The notes under the pieces are model-generated. The model ran no database searches, was not told the origin of the DNA, and worked only from the letters and a program-made list of their open reading frames with translations. DNA of 9,750 nt from Paracoccaceae bacterium (lineage in GTDB: Bacteria > Pseudomonadota > Alphaproteobacteria > Rhodobacterales > Rhodobacteraceae), in NCBI GenBank assembly GCA_007128995.1, contig SKWJ01000274.1, positions 1 through 9,750 of the forward strand. Direction: 5' to 3'. This document shows, in pieces, positions 1 through 6,666 of the stretch; positions within the stretch are counted from its first letter, which is position 1, and each line of letters starts with the position of its first letter. Made by a program: the position numbers and the translations under genes.

Positions 1-1017
1 CGCGGCGCCGCCGACGACAAGGGCCAGCTGATGACCTTCGTCGAGGCCTGCCGCGCCTGGAAGGCGGTCACCGGCAAGCTGCCGATACCGGTGACGATCC
101 TGCTGGAGGGCGAGGAGGAATCGGGCGGCGTGAACCTGCCCCCCTTCCTCGACGCCAATGCCGATGAGCTGCGCGCCGATGTGGCGCTGATCTGCGACAC
201 CAACATGTGGGACAAGGACACGCCGGCGATCACCACCTCGTTGCGGGGCCTCTGCGGCGAGGAGATCGTGATCCACGCCGCCGACCGGGACCTGCATTCA
301 GGCTTCTACGGCTCGGCGGCGGCGAACCCGAACCATGTGCTGGCGCGCATCCTCGCCGACCTGCGCGATGCCGACGGGCGCATCACCATCCCCGGCTTCT
401 ACGACGGCGTGCCCGAACTGCCCGAGGCGCTGCGCGAAAGCTGGGCGAAGCTGGACTTCTCCGAGGCGGCGTTTCTGGGCGAGATTGGCCTGTCCGTGCC
501 CGCAGGCGAAAAGGGCCGTTCGGCGCTGGAGATGGTCTGGTCGCGCCCGACATGCGAGGTCAATGGCATGGGCGGTGGCTATCAGGGGGCGGGCTTCAAG
601 ACCGTGATCCCTGCCATGGCCTCGGCCAAGATCTCGTTCCGGCTGGTGTTCGATCAGGACCCGCACAAGGTCCGCGCCGCCTTCCGCGAATTCGTCACGG
701 CACGGGTGCCTGCCGATTGCCGGGTAGAGTTCATCGAGCACGGCTCGGGTCGCGCGGTCGCCTTTGACACCTCCGCACCCGCCTTCCAGAAGTCGCAGGC
801 AGCACTTACGGCAGAGTGGGGCAAGGAGGCAGCCTTCGTGGGCGGCGGCGGCTCGATCCCCGTCACCACCATGATCAAGGAGCGGATGGGGATGGATGTC
901 GTGATGGCCGGTTTCGGGCTGAGCGACGACCGCATCCACAGCCCGAACGAAAAATATGAACTCAAGAGCTTCCACAAGGGGATCCGCTCTTGGGCCCGCA
1001 TCCTCGCAGCACTTTAA
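1..1017 (+). CDS. M20-family metallopeptidase (dipeptidase-like), 5'-truncated by window edge
   Basis: This is a zinc (or other divalent metal) amino- or dipeptidase of the M20 family, cytoplasmic, hydrolysing peptides or N-substituted amino acids. The frame is open from base 1, so the true start and the first metal-binding His-x-Asp motif lie off the left edge; 338 residues are visible. The sequence opens with RGAADDKGQ, the bridging-Asp motif. EGEEESGG follows, with the catalytic Glu at codon 115-117 and a ligand Glu at 118-120. The ligand Asp in CDTNMWD is at 196-198. The insertion/dimerisation domain begins with the DLHSGFYG His (295-297). The C-terminal catalytic half has GGGGSIPVT and the last ligand His in DRIHSPNE (937-939). 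All expected visible residues are intact, so the gene looks functional. The length and the GEEESGG form suit the CNDP/dipeptidase branch better than DapE or ArgE, but the substrate is not resolved. A pentapeptide-like remnant begins 28 bases downstream on the same strand. Confidence 0.92.
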   Translation, partial: RGAADDKGQLMTFVEACRAWKAVTGKLPIPVTILLEGEEESGGVNLPPFLDANADELRADVALICDTNMWDKDTPAITTSLRGLCGEEIVIHAADRDLHSGFYGSAAANPNHVLARILADLRDADGRITIPGFYDGVPELPEALRESWAKLDFSEAAFLGEIGLSVPAGEKGRSALEMVWSRPTCEVNGMGGGYQGAGFKTVIPAMASAKISFRLVFDQDPHKVRAAFREFVTARVPADCRVEFIEHGSGRAVAFDTSAPAFQKSQAALTAEWGKEAAFVGGGGSIPVTTMIKERMGMDVVMAGFGLSDDRIHSPNEKYELKSFHKGIRSWARILAAL

Positions 1018-1045
1018 GGGGGATTGAGCGACGGGAGGAAGGCTG

Positions 1046-1325
1046 ATGGTCGCACGCGGACTTGACACCTTCCTTCCCCTCTCGCGTGCCGAAGCGACGG
1101 GGGTCTGCCCGATGCGGGGGACGAGGGCCGGGAAGTGCGCGTGGACCTGATCCGCGCGCTCCTGATCGGCGGCCCCGACGTTCCGTCGCTGCATGAAACC
1201 GGCCTGCGGCTTGGCGGAGTATGGATCAGCGGCGGGCTCGATCTGGAGGGGTGCCGGATCGGTCGCGACATCGGACTGGTCGACTGTCGGTTCGAATACC
1301 AGCCGGTGTTGCGCTCGGCGAGCCG
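1046..1325 (+). pseudogene. Truncated and frameshifted N-terminal remnant of a pentapeptide-like protein gene
   Basis: A strong Shine-Dalgarno (GGGAGGAA, 1033-1040) precedes ATG 1046. The first frame reads MVARGLDTFLPLSRAEA and then runs to TGA at 1148-1150 as a 34-residue peptide. The apparent continuation sits in another frame from about 1096: DGGLPDAGDEGREVRVDLIR, then a stretch around HETGLRLGGVWISGGLDLEG and GCRIGRDIGLVDCRFE to about 1318. This layered x-L-x-G/x-L-x-L pattern resembles the start of proteobacterial pentapeptide-repeat-like proteins of unknown role, recognised from memory of the family pattern rather than by search. The frame then runs into the antisense of the convergent permease gene and has no natural C-terminus. 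The join near 1096 appears to lack roughly a dozen codons, suggesting a small deletion plus frameshift. The gene would originally have followed the M20 peptidase in the same transcript. It is very probably dead; translation of the 34-residue peptide is possible. Confidence 0.6.
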
Positions 1326-2774
1326 TCAGAACGAGCCGAAGAGAGTGCCCAGCACGATCACCACAATCAGCGCCATAAGCGCGCTGACCACAGCCGCCAT
1401 GACGATATCGAGATAGCTCTCGCGATGCGTGCAGCCGCACACGGCCAGCATGGTGACCACAGCACCATTGTGCGGCAGCATGTCCAGCGTGCCCGAGGCG
1501 ATCACCGTGACCCGGTGCATGAGCGAGGGGTCGATCCCGGTTACGGCCGCGATCTCCATGAATGTGGCGCCAAGGGACTGTAGCGCGATCATCATTCCGC
1601 CCGAGGCAGAACCCGTCAGCGCCGCAAGGATGGTTGTGGCCACCGACAGCGACACGAGTGGGCCACCGCCAATGCCAAGAACCCAGTCGCGCACCGCGTC
1701 GAAGGCGGGGAGCGCTGCCACCACCGCGCCGAAACCAACAAGGCTCGCAACGCTCAGAACCGGCAGGACCGAGGCTGTGGCACCAGCGTCGACGCTTTCG
1801 CGCAGCGCCGGAAAGCGGTGGAAGTTCACCGCAACCAGAACGATAATCGCAACGAGTAGGGCGGTCGCAACCGACCAGACGCCGCCCACGCCCGCAAGCG
1901 ACGTCCCGCCCCATTGCGGTTCGCTCAGAAAATCGAAGTCAAGCGCAGGCAGGATGAACTGCGACATGGCAAGGTTCACGGCAACCACCAACACTAGCGG
2001 CAGCACCGCCAGCACCACCGGCGGCCGGCCGGGGCAACGCTTGCCCCGCTCCATCTCCGCCGGGTCGAACTCGCGCGCAGTGCTGGCCAGTTCGCGCAGC
2101 GCCACTGCATCGGTGGGCGGGCCGTCCTCGGTTCCAAAGCCCTCGCCCGAGGCCTTTGCGCGCGCCACCCGCAGGTTCAACCACCACAGCCCGAAGCCAA
2201 GCATCACAGCAGACGCGATAAGCCCGAGCCCGGGTGCTGCGAAGGGCGTCGTCCCGAAAAAGGGCATTGGGATAGCGTTCTGGATCGCGGGCGTGCCCGG
2301 CAGCGCCGACATGGTGAATGTGGTGGTGCCCAGCGCCACTGCCGCAGGCAGCAACCGCCGTGGGATCGCGCCCGCGCGAAACAGTGCAAGGCCCATCGGC
2401 GCGATTACGAAAAACGCCACGAACAGGCTGACGCCCCCATAGGTGACCATCGCGCCCGCCAGCACCACCGCCAGCACCGCACGCTGCGGTCCAAGGCTGC
2501 GGGTCATCCAGTCAGCAATGGTGTCCACCGAGCCGGAATCGTCCATCAGCTTGCCGAACAGGGCACCAAGCAGGAACAGCGGAAAGAACTGTGCCACGAA
2601 CCCTGCCGCCGAGGGCATGAAGGTCTGCGTCCAGTGCGCCAGCAGCGGCTGGCTGGAAAACGCCGCTGCAACCAGCGCCGCGAGCGGTGCGAGCAGCAGG
2701 ATCGTCCATCCCCGGAAGGCCAGTGCCATCAGGAAGGCCAGCGCGGCAAGAATGCCCAGAAGCCCTGTCAGCAT
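1326..2774 (-). CDS. GntP-family permease, probable 3-hydroxybutyrate/organic acid transporter
   Basis: This is a 482-residue inner-membrane secondary transporter of the GntP (gluconate:H+ symporter) superfamily. About a dozen hydrophobic segments span the protein, starting at the first residues. Family signatures are FGKLMDDSG (residues 73-81), the TYGGVSLFV loop (111-119), TMSALPGTPAIQNAIPMPFF (154-173) and HNGAVV near the C-terminus. Conserved stretches recall the GntP-type permease beside 3-hydroxybutyrate dehydrogenase in Pseudomonas, so a short hydroxy-acid is a more likely substrate than gluconate; this is inference. A polar, charged segment around residues 205-245 looks like a cytoplasmic loop. 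The ATG lies 3 bases past the patatin stop (TGA-GCC-ATG), which suggests co-transcription and translational coupling; its own ribosome site is weak (GGACGGA, rather far upstream). No dehydrogenase gene is in the window. The stop codon lies flush against the broken end of the convergent pentapeptide-like remnant. Confidence 0.9.
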   Translation of the reverse strand: MLTGLLGILAALAFLMALAFRGWTILLLAPLAALVAAAFSSQPLLAHWTQTFMPSAAGFVAQFFPLFLLGALFGKLMDDSGSVDTIADWMTRSLGPQRAVLAVVLAGAMVTYGGVSLFVAFFVIAPMGLALFRAGAIPRRLLPAAVALGTTTFTMSALPGTPAIQNAIPMPFFGTTPFAAPGLGLIASAVMLGFGLWWLNLRVARAKASGEGFGTEDGPPTDAVALRELASTAREFDPAEMERGKRCPGRPPVVLAVLPLVLVVAVNLAMSQFILPALDFDFLSEPQWGGTSLAGVGGVWSVATALLVAIIVLVAVNFHRFPALRESVDAGATASVLPVLSVASLVGFGAVVAALPAFDAVRDWVLGIGGGPLVSLSVATTILAALTGSASGGMMIALQSLGATFMEIAAVTGIDPSLMHRVTVIASGTLDMLPHNGAVVTMLAVCGCTHRESYLDIVMAAVVSALMALIVVIVLGTLFGSF

Positions 2775-2777
2775 GGC

Positions 2778-3830
2778 TCAGTATCCGTCCAGCAGGCTGT
2801 CGATGTCAAAGGTCGAGCGTACGCCAACATCGTTGATATGGGCGCGGCCAAACTCTATCGCGGCAGTGCGCCCGGCCTCGAACAACATCTGCAGGAAAGG
2901 CCATTCGGCGTTCAGTTTCGAGGAATGGCCGAGTGACACCATGAGGTCCGAGGTGATGCGGTGTAACCGCATATCGGCCAGCGCCTTCGCTTCCGGATGG
3001 CCCGGATCGGCCACGCGGCGCATCATCGCCATCATGCGCAGTTCCTTCAGAAGTGGCGCATTGAAGGAAATCTCGTTCAGGCGGCTTGCGATCTCGCGCG
3101 CTGTGCGGGGCGTCTCGGGGCGGACCACAGGGTTGATCTGGATCAGGAAAGTGTCGTTGCTCACACATTCGCGCACAAGCGGTGACATCGTCGGATTGCC
3201 AAAATACCCGCCGTCCCAATACGGGATTCCGTCAATTTCTACTGCCTGATAGAGCGACGGCAGGCAGGCGGAGGCCAGCAGCGCGTCTACCGTTACCTCA
3301 TCGCGGCGGAAGACGCGGCCTTGGCCAGTGTGCACGTTGGTCGCTGTCACGAACAGCTTGACCGGCCCGGTCGCCAGCTTGTCAAAATCGATCAGTTCGC
3401 ACAACAGGTCGCGCAGCGGGTTTCCGGCCAAACCACCCATGGAATAAGGGGAAATCAGCCGCGCCATCAGGTCCATGCCGATGAAGGCCGGCGAATTGTC
3501 GAGCGACCAGCTCCCGGTCATCCGCTCTATCGGGCCACGCTGGAACGGGCTGAAACGCGCGGCCTCAGATGTCTTGCGCCAGAAGGCGGTCAGCAACTCG
3601 CGCGCCGTGCTGCGATCGCCCGTTGCAAGCCCCATCGCCAAAACTGCCGCGTTCATCGCCCCGGCGGATGTGCCTGAGATACCCTCGATCTCCAGCCAGT
3701 CCTCCTCCAGAATCCGGTCCAGAACGCCCCAGGTAAAGGCACCATGCGACCCGCCGCCTTGCAGTGCGAGGTCGATCAGCAGTGGCCCCTCGCGGTTTCC
3801 TGTGGGTTCGGCTTTCGGGGATTTCGCCAT
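2778..3830 (-). CDS. Patatin-like phospholipase family protein
   Basis: This 350-residue serine hydrolase of the patatin family uses a Ser-Asp dyad and probably cleaves acyl esters of lipids, or possibly polyhydroxybutyrate-related esters. The oxyanion loop QGGGSHG is at residues 24-30, the nucleophile elbow GTSAG at 53-57 with Ser55, and the catalytic Asp in DGGYFGNP at 206. The C-terminal third, rich in charged helices, looks like the extra domain seen in the DUF3734-containing patatins of proteobacteria. There is no signal peptide, so a cytoplasmic or peripheral membrane location is expected. The start is well supported: GGAGG lies 5 bases before ATG 3830, and a promoter-like pair is found further upstream. 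The permease gene begins 3 bases after its stop, so the two form an operon. In several proteobacteria such patatins sit near 3-hydroxybutyrate dehydrogenase genes, which fits with the permease; that link is from general knowledge and is not shown here. Confidence 0.93.
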   Translation of the reverse strand: MAKSPKAEPTGNREGPLLIDLALQGGGSHGAFTWGVLDRILEEDWLEIEGISGTSAGAMNAAVLAMGLATGDRSTARELLTAFWRKTSEAARFSPFQRGPIERMTGSWSLDNSPAFIGMDLMARLISPYSMGGLAGNPLRDLLCELIDFDKLATGPVKLFVTATNVHTGQGRVFRRDEVTVDALLASACLPSLYQAVEIDGIPYWDGGYFGNPTMSPLVRECVSNDTFLIQINPVVRPETPRTAREIASRLNEISFNAPLLKELRMMAMMRRVADPGHPEAKALADMRLHRITSDLMVSLGHSSKLNAEWPFLQMLFEAGRTAAIEFGRAHINDVGVRSTFDIDSLLDGY

Positions 3831-4201
3831 AAGTGCCTCCGGCTACTGTTCGTCGTTGAGATCGGGCCCCGGATTGCTCACGAAATCGGAGTCGCGTGGT
3901 TGTTATGTTCTGATTATTGAACTAGCGTCAACACGGCTACCGCCATTCGCGGCTGCGAGGCCCGCAGCATAGCGAAACCCGCCTCGAAAGCAGGCAATCC
4001 GGACGTGCAGCGCCCGAGGTGAAGCGGCATTCGGTGCCGGACGCGATAAGACCATGACCGATTATGTGATGGATGATACTCTGTCCGGGTGCATGCGGCG
4101 AACAGCAGAGTCCCTTGCCAATGACACCCATGACCGTGACGCCTGGCTACGTCGTTGGCACGAGCTCGGTGCGCGGAAAATCCTGCCCCCGCCCGCCTCT
4201 G
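3831..4201. other. Intergenic region with promoter candidate and a doubtful 68-codon ORF
   Basis: This 371-base gap separates the patatin gene from the end of the alpha/beta hydrolase gene, both on the minus strand. It holds the patatin promoter candidate. It also contains a plus-strand ORF, ATG 4054 to TAG 4260, which begins MTDYVMDDTLSGCMRRTAES and includes DRDAWLRRWHELGARKILPP. That stretch reads fairly like protein, but there is no convincing ribosome binding site, no recognised family, and its last 59 bases lie antisense to the hydrolase gene. It is therefore not called as a gene. No terminator with a U-run was found for the hydrolase gene. Confidence 0.4.
3902..3931 (-). promoter_or_regulatory. 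Candidate sigma70-type promoter for the patatin-permease operon
   Basis: Read on the minus strand, TTGACG (3931-3926) is followed after 18 bases by CATAAC (3907-3902). The first hexamer matches five of six consensus -35 positions and the second four of six -10 positions. The surrounding bases are markedly AT-richer than the flanking genes. Transcription from here would give a leader of about 65 nucleotides before the patatin ATG at 3830. No operator-like palindrome was recognised. This is pattern matching only. Confidence 0.4.
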
Positions 4202-5380
4202 TCAGGGAACCAGCGGCTGCAGGACAACCTCGCTGGCGCCTGCAACGACGCGCACTGTAGCCTCGAACACATTGCCCGAACGCGCCTCGTCGCGGAGCAT
4301 CGTTCCGCCCAGCCGGTCGAGCCCGCCGATCAACGCGATCATCGCGGGAGAGGTCGCGACTGCGAAATGATTGAGTGGGTCGTCCGATCCTTCCACATCC
4401 GTCACGTCGATGATAACCACGCCCGGCAATTCACTCACCCGGCTCGTCTCGCGGATCGAGCCGAGCCGGTCCGTCTGGCCGCGCAGCATGCCCGAGAAAC
4501 GCAGCGCACGGTCGCGACCCGAGATCGCGATATAGATCGGCACCTCGCGCGGAGCGAGGGCTGCAACCTGCATTCGGAAGACATCGATATCAAGGTCGGG
4601 CGCGATCAGGACCACAGCCTGAAGCTTGTCCAGCAACGTGTCCGCGCGCCGGACAGCCATCTGGCGCACAGCCTCCATCACCACCAGCGCCCCCATGGAA
4701 TGACCAATCAGCACCACGTCGCGCGCCGTGCTGCGTGCGGCGAGCGTCGCGACCTCTTCCAGCCCGTCTCGCGCAAAAAGCGCGCTTTCGCGGTCGAAAG
4801 GGTAGCCGAGGACGCTGCCTGCCGACGGCCAGGAATAGAATATCGACACCCCCGGAGACTGGAAATCATGCGTCATCTGGGCATGCCGGTATAGGCCTTC
4901 GGCAAAGTTCACATTGAAGCCATGCACGAACAGCGTGACCTCGCGCGCCTCCTGCGGGCGGCGCGCGAGGCGGGCGTTCAACTCGGTCAGAAACGCCTGC
5001 TCATCGGCGATCTTCTGTGCCGAGACAGTCAGGAAGTCGGTTTCAGGATTGGGCGCTCCTCTACGAGGAAAGCTGACCGTCCCCGGCTCGCGCTTGGGCG
5101 GCACAGCGACCCTGAACTCGCCCCATCGCAGCGTCTCGGAACGTTCACGGGCCTCGATGGCGGTCCCATCACCCGGTCCTCGGCTGGTCGCGCTCAAAAG
5201 GTCCACGACAGCTCCCGGCGTGTCGGCTTCGGGAAAGAGGGTGAGCTCACCGCGCGAGCTGCATGCACCGACAAGGCCCACCATCGCGGTCACTACAGCC
5301 AACACGGCCAAGTTGCATCTGGCGCAATTCGGGGTCACCACCGAGGGTGTCGTTCGAGATTTCAGACCAAGTCTCAGCAT
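4202..5380 (-). CDS. Alpha/beta hydrolase of the DUF900 class, predicted lipoprotein
   Basis: This 392-residue protein has an alpha/beta-hydrolase core typical of the DUF900 (PF05990) group, whose substrates are mostly unknown. The N-terminus has a hydrophobic stretch ending in a lipobox-like VGAC with Cys40, so export and lipid anchoring are predicted. Numbered from ATG 5380, the core shows TLFVHGFN (149-156, oxyanion region), the nucleophile elbow GHSMG (226-230, Ser228), a probable acid Asp290 in SGRDRAL and His338 in DPLNHFAV. The triad is thus complete and the enzyme is likely active as an esterase- or lipase-like hydrolase in the periplasm. ATG 5380 was chosen over an upstream TTG at 5449 because AGGA lies 8 bases before it and the signal sequence then has a normal length. 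Neighbours give no operon: 232 bases separate it from the DUF1269 gene and 371 from the patatin gene. Confidence 0.88.
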   Translation of the reverse strand: MLRLGLKSRTTPSVVTPNCARCNLAVLAVVTAMVGLVGACSSRGELTLFPEADTPGAVVDLLSATSRGPGDGTAIEARERSETLRWGEFRVAVPPKREPGTVSFPRRGAPNPETDFLTVSAQKIADEQAFLTELNARLARRPQEAREVTLFVHGFNVNFAEGLYRHAQMTHDFQSPGVSIFYSWPSAGSVLGYPFDRESALFARDGLEEVATLAARSTARDVVLIGHSMGALVVMEAVRQMAVRRADTLLDKLQAVVLIAPDLDIDVFRMQVAALAPREVPIYIAISGRDRALRFSGMLRGQTDRLGSIRETSRVSELPGVVIIDVTDVEGSDDPLNHFAVATSPAMIALIGGLDRLGGTMLRDEARSGNVFEATVRVVAGASEVVLQPLVP

Positions 5381-5612
5381 CGCTACGATCCTGTCACGGC
5401 GTTTCCCCTGAAGCGTGCGGGGCACGGCGCCGCAGCACGTCTGGTGCAATAGTTGGGTGGAAAACCTGCCCCCATAGTCGAGGCTGTTCCGGTTTGCGGA
5501 AGTGTTGCGAAACCGCCGCTACAGCGGGATCCTCTAATACTCATCTTGATTTCTATTGCCATTAGCTGCCCGTCTATCCGGGCCCGAAGATCTGGAAAGG
5601 TACAGCCGGGGA
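5381..5612. other. Intergenic region between DUF1269 gene and alpha/beta hydrolase gene
   Basis: The 232 bases contain the presumed promoter of the hydrolase gene and the 3' end of the DUF1269 transcript. A perfect 5-bp inverted repeat with a six-base loop (5568-5583) lies about 30 bases past the DUF1269 stop but is not followed by a U-run. No clear promoter hexamers were found. An in-frame TTG at 5449 extends the hydrolase frame but was not accepted as its start. Confidence 0.4.
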
Positions 5613-6128
5613 TCAGGCCCCCGCCTGCGCAAAGGCAGTCCGAAGGGCGGTTTCCTGTTCCGTCGAGAGCGATGTACGCAGAACGCGGGGCTGATAGTGA
5701 AGGATCTCGGCAACCACCTTGTCTGTGGTGGCTTTCGCAACCAGCACGAAGAGCGCTGAAGTTCCCGGCGCGATGGTCTGGCCGACCTCGCGGATGAACT
5801 CGTCATTGATCCCGTAATCCGAGAGCTTGCCACCAAGTGCGCCCATTGCCGCCCCGGCCAGTCCACCCATCGCCATCCCACCGAGAGGGTTGAGGACGAG
5901 AAGCCCCGCCAGCGCGCCGACAAGGGCACCCGTGCTCAGGCCCGAGGCCGCGCCCATGGCGGCCAGATTGACGGATTGCTTGATCTGGATCTCACCCCCC
6001 TCGGGGTGGATGACAACAACCGCGTCCAGAAGATCAATCAGTTCCTGCTTGCGCAGCGCCCGCAGTTTGGTGAGCACAGCATCTGCGGTTTCGGTACCGT
6101 CAAAGTCGAGAACAACGAGTTCAGCCAT
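5613..6128 (-). CDS. DUF1269 family glycine-rich membrane protein
   Basis: This 171-residue protein matches the pattern of the DUF1269 (PF06897) family: MAELVVLDFDGTETADAVLT at the start, a charged HPEGGEIQIKQ segment near residues 41-51, then a glycine/alanine-rich hydrophobic region (about 56-105) with repeated GA, GL and GG pairs suggestive of one or two helical membrane hairpins. A conserved-looking C-terminal domain follows with GTSALFVLV and a final helix. The biochemical role of the family is unknown. ATG 6128 is preferred over an upstream in-frame start at 6188: AAGG lies 7 bases before it, and the family begins with this MAEL-V-FD motif. The gene stands alone, between the hydrolase gene and the transposase remnant, with no operon partner in view. 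Confidence 0.85.
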   Translation of the reverse strand: MAELVVLDFDGTETADAVLTKLRALRKQELIDLLDAVVVIHPEGGEIQIKQSVNLAAMGAASGLSTGALVGALAGLLVLNPLGGMAMGGLAGAAMGALGGKLSDYGINDEFIREVGQTIAPGTSALFVLVAKATTDKVVAEILHYQPRVLRTSLSTEQETALRTAFAQAGA

Positions 6129-6311
6129 CGGAAAGCCTTGTTTCTGAAAAAGGTACGGCCAGAGCAGGAGCTGAGGAAATTGCAGCATCGCCGCATGCTG
6201 AGCCTACTTCATTCCGGTCGCAAGGTCGAGCCTGTTAGCCGCATTGGTGTCCGGCAAAGTTCAGGTGCCGCGCGCGAAGGTTGGACGGAGTCGCGGGCTC
6301 CGAGCATCCCT
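6129..6311. other. Non-coding stretch between DUF1269 gene and transposase remnant
   Basis: These 183 bases should carry the promoter of the DUF1269 gene. No convincing -35/-10 pair, operator palindrome or terminator was found, and the overlapping reading frames have no recognisable protein character. No terminal inverted repeat or target duplication of the insertion sequence could be identified here. Confidence 0.35.
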
Positions 6312-6662
6312 TTATCGCGCCACGCTTTTCCTGCGCGGCGCAGAAATGCGCTTGACCTTGAGCGCGGGCGGGGCGACGCTGAAGACCCCAAGGCCCAAAC
6401 GGTGCAAGAGCCGCTCGGCAGGCCGCCCGCCTGTCGCATACCCCAGATGAGTGACAATCTCCCCGACACGCGAGGTGCGACGTACAAATGGGAGCGCAAT
6501 CGTGGGAATATGGTCTGAAAACATCCGGCGCCGGCAAGCAGAAGCCAAACCTCGCCAGCGGCAAACATGTATTTCCACTGTGACCACTTCACCATATGCG
6601 GGGAAATCCTGCAGCCGCCGATGCCGCCATCCGTGCCGGCGTCGTGAATGCGCCCATGGGGC
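6312..6662 (-). pseudogene. ISL3-type transposase fragment (decayed insertion sequence remnant)
   Basis: The minus-strand frame read downward from about 6662 gives SRRRHGWRHRRLQDFPAYGE, then VVTVEIHVCRWRGLASACRR, RMFSDHIPTIALPFVRRTSR and LGYATGGRPAERLLHRLGLG. This follows the N-terminal pattern of ISL3-family transposases: the HSRY-R-L-DLP-G strand, the RR-C-x-C-RR-F zinc-ribbon half, then the RRT...LG-A-GG-x-x-A-RL-x-RLG helix-turn-helix region. The remnant is clearly broken. It has no start codon in context, the first cysteine pair is absent (APWA where CPxC is expected) and one of the second pair is replaced. The pattern is lost after about 6384, the frame stops at 6312-6314, and no DDE catalytic domain follows. 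It covers roughly the first quarter to third of a normal transposase. It begins directly behind the stop codon of the RpiR-type gene. Recognition is from memory of the family pattern. Confidence 0.65.
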
Positions 6663-6666
6663 ATGA

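Noticed and set aside
1286..1300. tRNA T-arm-like GGTTCGAATACC
   Set aside because: No acceptor stem, D-arm or anticodon arm could be arranged around it; the bases are explained by the CRFEYQ codons of the pentapeptide-like remnant.
298..1914. Very long minus-strand open frame (538 codons) across the M20 gene and the end of the permease
   Set aside because: It lies antisense to the M20 gene with its intact catalytic motifs, and overlaps the permease in another frame. Its translation is Arg/Gly-rich with no family character, typical of shadow frames in GC-rich DNA.
1429..2442. 337-codon plus-strand frame opposite the permease
   Set aside because: The translation is Ser/Thr/Pro-rich low-complexity antisense sequence, while the minus strand shows a full set of permease motifs.
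4158..4172. Imperfect palindrome around GAGCTC near the hydrolase 3' end
   Set aside because: The arms are only four bases long and no U-run follows; it is expected by chance in GC-rich sequence.
5381..5449. TTG start at 5449 for the DUF900 hydrolase
   Set aside because: It would add 23 residues before the signal sequence and has no better ribosome site than ATG 5380.
5568..5583. 5-bp stem, 6-base loop inverted repeat as a terminator of the DUF1269 gene
   Set aside because: There is no U-run after the stem on either strand and the stem is short, so an intrinsic terminator is not supported.
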